In this document: positions 59,056-64,000 of the stretch, in pieces
Numbering within the stretch: the first letter of the stretch is position 1
Layout of the letters: each line of letters starts with the position of its first letter
Assembly (NCBI GenBank): GCA_019914945.1
Contig: CM034099.1
Span: 10,615,001 to 10,679,000, forward strand
DNA length: 64,000 bases
Direction of reading: 5' to 3'
DNA from: Typha latifolia
Taxonomy: Eukaryota > Streptophyta > Magnoliopsida > Poales > Typhaceae
Program-made: the position numbers and the translations under genes
The notes under the pieces: model-generated
What the model saw: only the letters and a program-made list of their open reading frames with translations
Told to the model about the DNA's origin: nothing
Databases searched by the model: none

Positions 59056-60330
59056 TCACTCTAGTTCAATTTCATCAGCCTTCATTTTATTTTTCGCATT
59101 GTCAAGTTGTTCAGAAAGGTCTTTGACACGTTCAAGCTCCAATTTGCACTTCTCCTCAAATTGAATTCTTTCTGGTTCAATTACCTTGAGTCGTTGAAGT
59201 AGTCTAAGATTGCTTTTCTTGAGTTTAAACGACTCCAGGTACAAGTCATTATATGCCTTTTGAATTTTAGATTCATCTTCCTTAGCTGGTAGCATATCAA
59301 GATCATCTGTACTATCAGTATCAACAACAGAGTTAGTATTAAGCATAGAAGAGGCAAAGGCTACAAAGTTTTCTTCAACTTTTTCAGAATCATCATCAGA
59401 TTCATCTGAGTCATCTCAAGTAACTTTCATAGCTTTACCCTTTCTCTTAAGACGATTAGGGCATTCTTGTGCGATGTGTCCAAAACCAGAACATTCAAAA
59501 CATTGAACTTTATTCTCAGAATTCTTATTTTTCTTTTTGACATTGTTGTTGCTACCACCTGTATTCGAACTCACAGTATTCTTCTTTTTCACAAAGGCTT
59601 TGCTTTTTTCAAATTTTTCAGCATTCAACTTGATTGGCTTCCGAAATAATTTATTGAACTTTTTGACAAACATAGTCAACATCTCAACATCTAAATCACC
59701 TTCATCATCAGACTCCTCTAAATTTTGTTCAACTGTGGATAGGGCCATCCCTTTGGACTTCCTTGGTTTTGAAAGACTGGACTCAAATGTTTGTAGATGT
59801 CCTACCAATTGTTCAACTTTCATAGAATCGATGTCCTTATTTTCCTCAATAGCTGTAACTTTTGCCTGAAACCTTTCTAGAAGAGACCTAAGGATCTTAC
59901 GGACAATTTTGTTTTCAGAATTTTCTCCTAGGTTGAAACCGGAGTTGACTATATCACTCGCTTTGTATAGAACTCATCAAATGTCTCATTCTCCTCCATA
60001 CATAGGGTTTCAAAACTAGTAGTCAACCTCTAAAGTTTCAAAAGTTTTACAGCCATAGTTCCCTCATGAGTTGCTTCTAAGATCGTCTAAGCTTCTTTTG
60101 CTATTTCACAAGTAGAAATTCTTCTAAATTCTTCGGAGGAAACACAACTAAAAATTGCATTTATTGCTTTGCTATTCCAGCCAACTTTTTCATAATCTGC
60201 CTTATCCCATGACTCAATCGGTTTCTCAACAAACTTATCATTCACCATGTACATTGGTGGACTTCAACCGTTCACAATGGCCATCTATACTCGCCATCTA
60301 TAGACTTCAAATGAGCTCTCATCTTAGCTT
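59056..60330 (-). pseudogene. Copia 2 gag with intact CCHC knuckle and coiled-coil tail
   Basis: N-terminal half (60330-59830) is broken. The open part 59823-59416 starts MKVEQLVGHLQTFESSLSKP and contains EESDDEGDLDVEMLTMFVKK and the full knuckle CFECSGFGHIAQEC. A second open piece, 59346-59056, is rich in heptads (NDLYLESFKLKKSNLRLLQR, FEEKCKLELERVKDLSEQLD), the coiled-coil extension usual in Sirevirus gag. A frameshift near 59415 separates them. Confidence 0.8.
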
Positions 60331-60452
60331 TCCAATATCCATAATTTGATCCATCTAGAATAGGAGGTCTAATAGATGAGGATCCATCTTTATGAAAATC
60401 CATGCCTATCTAATCTCTCTCAAAGGGTGAGAGAACCCGCTCCGATACCAAT

Positions 60453-61007
60453 TGAAAAACCCTTAGACACACGTATGTATCTAAACACTAGGCAATAATT
60501 TTGCTCGTTCGCTAAGTAAAAGTCGGAAGAAATATTAAAAACGAAAGCAGAGATGAACACCAAGATTTTAACGTGGAAAACCCAAGCGGAAAAACCACGG
60601 ATCCAAACTCGATCAAAACCAATCACTTGAATAGTAGCAAGCTTACAAGACCGATTCACAAAACAACCCGTCGATCCAAACAACTTTGTTCCTCTTAGTT
60701 TTGCTCGCTAGAACCCACGATTCACCGCTTCGTGATTGAAGTCCAATCTCGCAACTCAAGATTGATCTTTCGCCTAGATAGCCCTTAAGACGAAAGATTA
60801 AGTTTTGTAGATGAGTGGAACTTTGATAGTCGAAGAACCGATGTAGCCTCAAGAAGTCTCCTTCAATAATGCTTCTTCAACCACCCTAGAGATAGGGCAT
60901 CACAATCCTTATATATGATCTCCAAGATAAAGCCAAATCCAAGTCTTATCCGTACTCACGAAAGTCCAATTTTATCAAACTTCGTTGGTGCTCGAACGCG
61001 CTTGGGT
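60453..61007 (-). repeat. Copia 2 5' LTR, truncated in U3
   Basis: Ends GGGTTTTTCA at 60453 with the primer-like site just outside. It matches the copia 1 LTR up to TTCGTTGGTGC (about 60990), then CGAACGCGCTTGGGT, and stops there. E sequence (GCCATCCGCAAGG) follows at once. Confidence 0.82.
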
Positions 61008-62829
61008 GCCATCCGCAAGGAGTATCTTAAATATAATCGTACCGTGATCCGCTAAGGGTATCAACATCCATCCGCATCGACACCCTTTTATCCGACGTAA
61101 AACCTCGTGAGGATAACTCGCCATATATGCTCTAGTGAACGATATGTGTCCGAATGTCTACCAAGCACACGTACTAATGACATTGGACATAAGGTTATAG
61201 GATTGCGACTATGTTGAGCTATCAATCATCCACTAAGCGCATCCCAACCTTCGTGCCCACTCGGTATCCTCAAGCTTTTTATCAACTATCCTATCAATCA
61301 CATTGTATGCTTTCCTTCGAAATAATAGATCATATGTATATATCCAGTATAATAACAAGTAAATGCATAACATGAATTTAGGTGGAATAGAAATCAAAAG
61401 AAAAATAATGCAATCTAGTCTCCAACCATGTAGTCAACAAATACATACCCATGCTAATCTATTACAACATGCATACTCACGCTACAAATCAACTAGACAT
61501 AAAATTATAATAGAATAGTCATCTCTAATCATCTCTATATATCATCATCATACTTATATCCAAGATCAGCCTAATTATATGCATGATAAAATATGCTCGA
61601 CTATAATCATCTCTTGATAAAGTCATATAATCATGCTGGAGGTCAAAACATGCATATACATAATATATAATATAACCTAATTTAAGAAAGGCGCCTAGGG
61701 GATAAGACTACTCACATCTGATTAGAATATACTACACACGTATCCCTTATGTTTATCGATCAACCGCCACTGGTCGCCATTAAGGTCCACAGGGTCTCAA
61801 ATAAGGGGGTTCAGGATTTGAAAATGTTTAGGTAGTATGAAGTTAGTCGTTTATCCCATTTAGAATTCATTAGTGTAAAATATAATAACTTATTAGATTT
61901 TGGTTAAATAACTGGGTTAATATTATATATATACTTATGACAACCTTATTCTAATTATATATTAGGCATACAATAATTAATCTCTTTTGATATAAAACCA
62001 TAAAAGAATCAGATATACAATAATATAATTAAAATACATATACATAAAATAACTAAGTATAATTTAATTATTTAGCAACTAATACTTTTACTTAACTAGT
62101 TACTAGTTATACATATAATAATTATTATCCATTAATATAAAAATAATTATCGGATCTCAACATTTTATTGTATAGAAAATAATATATAATAATAAGGTGC
62201 TAGAAATACATTACATATTTATATATATTAAATATATGCATGCATAAGTATACATAAACATTAAAAGAAACTTATATAATTGAATTATTTTTAATAAAAC
62301 TAAATATATAAAATATAAGATTATTATCAATATGATTGCATGTATTAATCTAATAAGCAATGGCTAAACTATAAATAAATTCATATGCAAATATTTATAA
62401 TTATAATTAATAAATTATTATACCGAAATACTTTGCTAATACTTATACTAGTGAGTGTAAATTATTAAAATAATCTACCATCTAAATAAACTAATTTAGC
62501 TAAATTTTAGAAAATAAAACATATAGTTAATGTAAAAACAATTTAGAAAGGACCAACCCTTTTGCTACAATGGTGGACTCAAAATTTCAAAGACTGTTGC
62601 TGCTCACAAAGTGTTGGGCTCAGCCTAGTAGTGATGCAAAAGTGGGAAGAGGTGAGCAAGAAGAAGGAAAAAGAAGAAGAAGAAAGAAATAAAAGCAGAA
62701 GAAGAAGAAAGAAATTAAAGCAGAAGAAGAAGAAGAGAAGAGAAGAGAAGAAGAAGAAGGGAGGAGGAGGACTTGGCGCTAGCGGGGAGGGCACCAGCCT
62801 CTCACCGGCAGCTCGGCTCCAACGAGCCC

Positions 62830-62866
<37 letters not shown>

Positions 62867-63146
62867 GAGGGAGAACGCTCATTGCGTTAGTGAAGGCGGT
62901 GGACTGCAAGCCGACGTTAGTAGGGGGAGAGAGAGAAAGAGAGAGACCAAAAGAGAGAGAGAGGAAGAGAGATTTAGAGGGAGAGAGTGGCGGTGGGGGG
63001 TTGGCGGCGGCACTGGGGCTCGTCGCGACCAGTTGGCCGCAGTCGGTTGGCTATGGCGGCACTAGGCGGTGCGTGGCACCCCCATGCCGCACCCATTTGC
63101 ATGGGCACTAGGCCGGCCACACTATGGCCAGCCACGTCGTGCCCAT

Positions 63147-63188
<42 letters not shown>

Positions 63189-63206
63189 TAAGGATAGGTT
63201 GTTACA
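61008..63206 (+). mobile_element. E copy 3, piece 3 (3' end)
   Basis: Resumes at GCCATCCGCAAGGAGTATC, matching E copy 2 from 20843. It contains degenerate hairpin units, the AT-rich block (61850-62540), GAAGAA/GA purine tracts (62640-62870) and the GC-rich tail CATGGGCACTAGGCCGGCC, an (AT)n tract (63157-63180) and the end GGTTGTTACA at 63206. The long ORF across 62562-63065 is low-complexity and not a gene. CTTGT follows at 63207-63211. Confidence 0.82.
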
Positions 63207-63211
63207 CTTGT

Positions 63212-63529
63212 GGTTCTGGCCTTGGCCAAGGAGTAGATGTGGTTGATCGATTCATGACATACTCCTTCAACGCGGCATGATCGCTTTGAAAATTATCCAA
63301 TCGCTACATCAATACTTGGAACGTGTCTCTGATCTCGTCTGTTACGCCCATGGTGTCCCCTCCAATATGTTTTAGTTGGTTAGGACTGCCATGAGCAACC
63401 TAGTGCGCTCAATCTCACGATTTGGGGTGTTGGAGGTTGAGCCTTCTACTGGTGATAGTGTACCCCGCATTGTCTCTTTACCGCTATTGATCTCGTATCC
63501 ACCATTAATGGAGGTCCGAGGTCAATCTA
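63212..63529 (-). pseudogene. Gypsy leader and gag N-terminus
   Basis: The minus strand after the primer site has the same leader as the 12.0-kb copy (CCTCGGACCTCCATTAATGG). Then comes gag start MGVTDEIRDTFQVLM, RLDNFQSDHAALKEYVMNRS and TTSTPWPRPEPQ, ending at the E copy 3 border. Confidence 0.72.
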
Positions 63530-63541
63530 GCTTTGATACCA
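63530..63541 (-). other. Primer-binding site, one mismatch
   Basis: The minus strand reads TGGTATCAAAGC, differing from the initiator tRNA-Met complement at one base. The LTR end ATCA is at 63543 and the leader follows, so the sequence above 63543 is a 5' LTR. Confidence 0.75.
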
Positions 63542-63542
63542 A

Positions 63543-64000
63543 TGATACGGTTCATATCCAAACTATGATTCGTAGGTGTCTTCCTACTCCCTGAGTGATA
63601 TGAGTCCAAATATGTCCTCCGATTTGCGATCCAGCGTCCAATTTGGACATTAGGTCTACCATGAATCTTTAAGGTTAAGAAGGTCCTTGAAATTCAACGG
63701 ATGAATTGAAATAATGTTATAGATATTGATAGATTCGAGATAGAGGATCGAATCTATTGGAATAGATTGGCGAGGTGGTGGCCAAGGGATTGTCGGGGTG
63801 GAACTCGGTTTGGGTTGGTGTAAGTGGATTAATGGAGATGTAAGGTTGATCGGGGTGTTGCACAAGGTAGAGAAAAGGAGGGAGAAGTGGGTCATTTCTC
63901 AAGGTCGAGAGGTGCGACCAGACGAAAAGGGGATGAGCTCGGCCAATAGTTGTGGTCGGCTAGACTAAGGGAGGTTGAGGGAGAAGATAGATGAACAAGG
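63543..64000 (-). repeat. Gypsy 5' LTR, U5/R part, continuing past the window
   Basis: Ends CCGTATCA at 63543. It contains a pyrimidine-rich leader (minus strand) with CCCACTTCTCCCTCC and CAACACCCCGATCAACC. It differs from A and B in sequence although the leader next to it is shared with the A-family copy at 12 kb. The U3 and the start lie outside the window. Confidence 0.65.

Larger units (their letters stand above)
55083..61007 (-). mobile_element. Copia 2: Sirevirus-like copia inserted in E copy 3, internally deleted
   Basis: Same family as copia 1. Minus-strand order: truncated 5' LTR (60453-61007), primer-like TTGGTATCGGAGCGGG (60436-60451), gag (59416-60330), coiled-coil gag C-terminus (59056-59346), protease/pre-integrase, RNase H, 3' spacer, a 3' ORF remnant (56233-56496), polypurine CCAAAGCGGGGGAGAT, 3' LTR (55083-55886). 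Integrase and most of RT are deleted. About 145 bp of E is missing at the insertion point, and the right LTR end is truncated in its U3. Confidence 0.86.

Noticed and set aside
62562..63111. 167- and 112-codon ORFs on the plus strand
   Set aside because: They run across GAAGAA and GA tracts of the E LTR and encode Lys/Arg/Glu runs only; low complexity.

Overview
This is a stretch of flowering-plant nuclear DNA. It holds one ordinary, intact, eight-exon gene at the left end (302-9939, minus strand) and then about 52 kb of nested LTR retrotransposons. Plant origin follows from the gene (a plant-type glucose-6-phosphate 1-epimerase with consensus GT-AG introns), from Ty3/gypsy chromovirus and Ty1/copia elements with initiator-Met-tRNA primer sites, and from hAT-type MITEs in the introns. 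I cannot name the species. I see no rRNA, tRNA, CRISPR or prokaryotic operon structure.

Left part (1-11.4 kb): the epimerase gene reads through all eight exons without a stop, giving 313 residues. Its large introns carry a decayed copia fragment (intron 5) and two short elements with hAT-like ends and 8-bp target duplications (intron 2). About 1.4 kb of plain upstream DNA follows.

Right part (11.4-64 kb): I distinguish several repeat families. A = gypsy LTR of about 0.9 kb (starts TGATAC, ends TATCA). B = gypsy LTR of about 0.7 kb (TGATACGATTC...GTATCA). E = a 3.1-kb non-coding LTR (TGTAA...GTTACA). Two copia elements resemble Sireviruses. The order is: gypsy gag plus LTR pieces (11.4-16.6 kb); E copy 1 (16.6-19.7); E copy 2 (19.9-23.0); a minus-strand gypsy missing its integrase (23.0-26.4) head-to-head with a plus-strand gypsy (26.4-38.5). 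That plus-strand element was itself split by a tandem LTR-internal-LTR-internal-LTR array of family B (27.18-34.95) bounded by a perfect 5-bp duplication. Next is an A-family solo LTR split by copia 1 (39.5-48.4). Last is E copy 3, cut into three pieces by a gypsy (48.57-54.26) and copia 2 (55.08-61.0), followed by another gypsy 5' end (63.2-64.0). No pol gene here is intact: every element is non-autonomous or dead.

The most unusual signals are cis-structures rather than genes: (1) 20-bp tandem repeats of the tRNA primer-binding site sitting inside the ends of LTRs; (2) a palindrome, GCGTTCGAACGC, repeated in the U3 of unrelated gypsy and copia LTRs, including a chimeric LTR that appears to have swapped U3 modules; (3) an array of six 25-bp hairpins with compensatory base changes in E; (4) the three-LTR array with a shared RT/integrase deletion.
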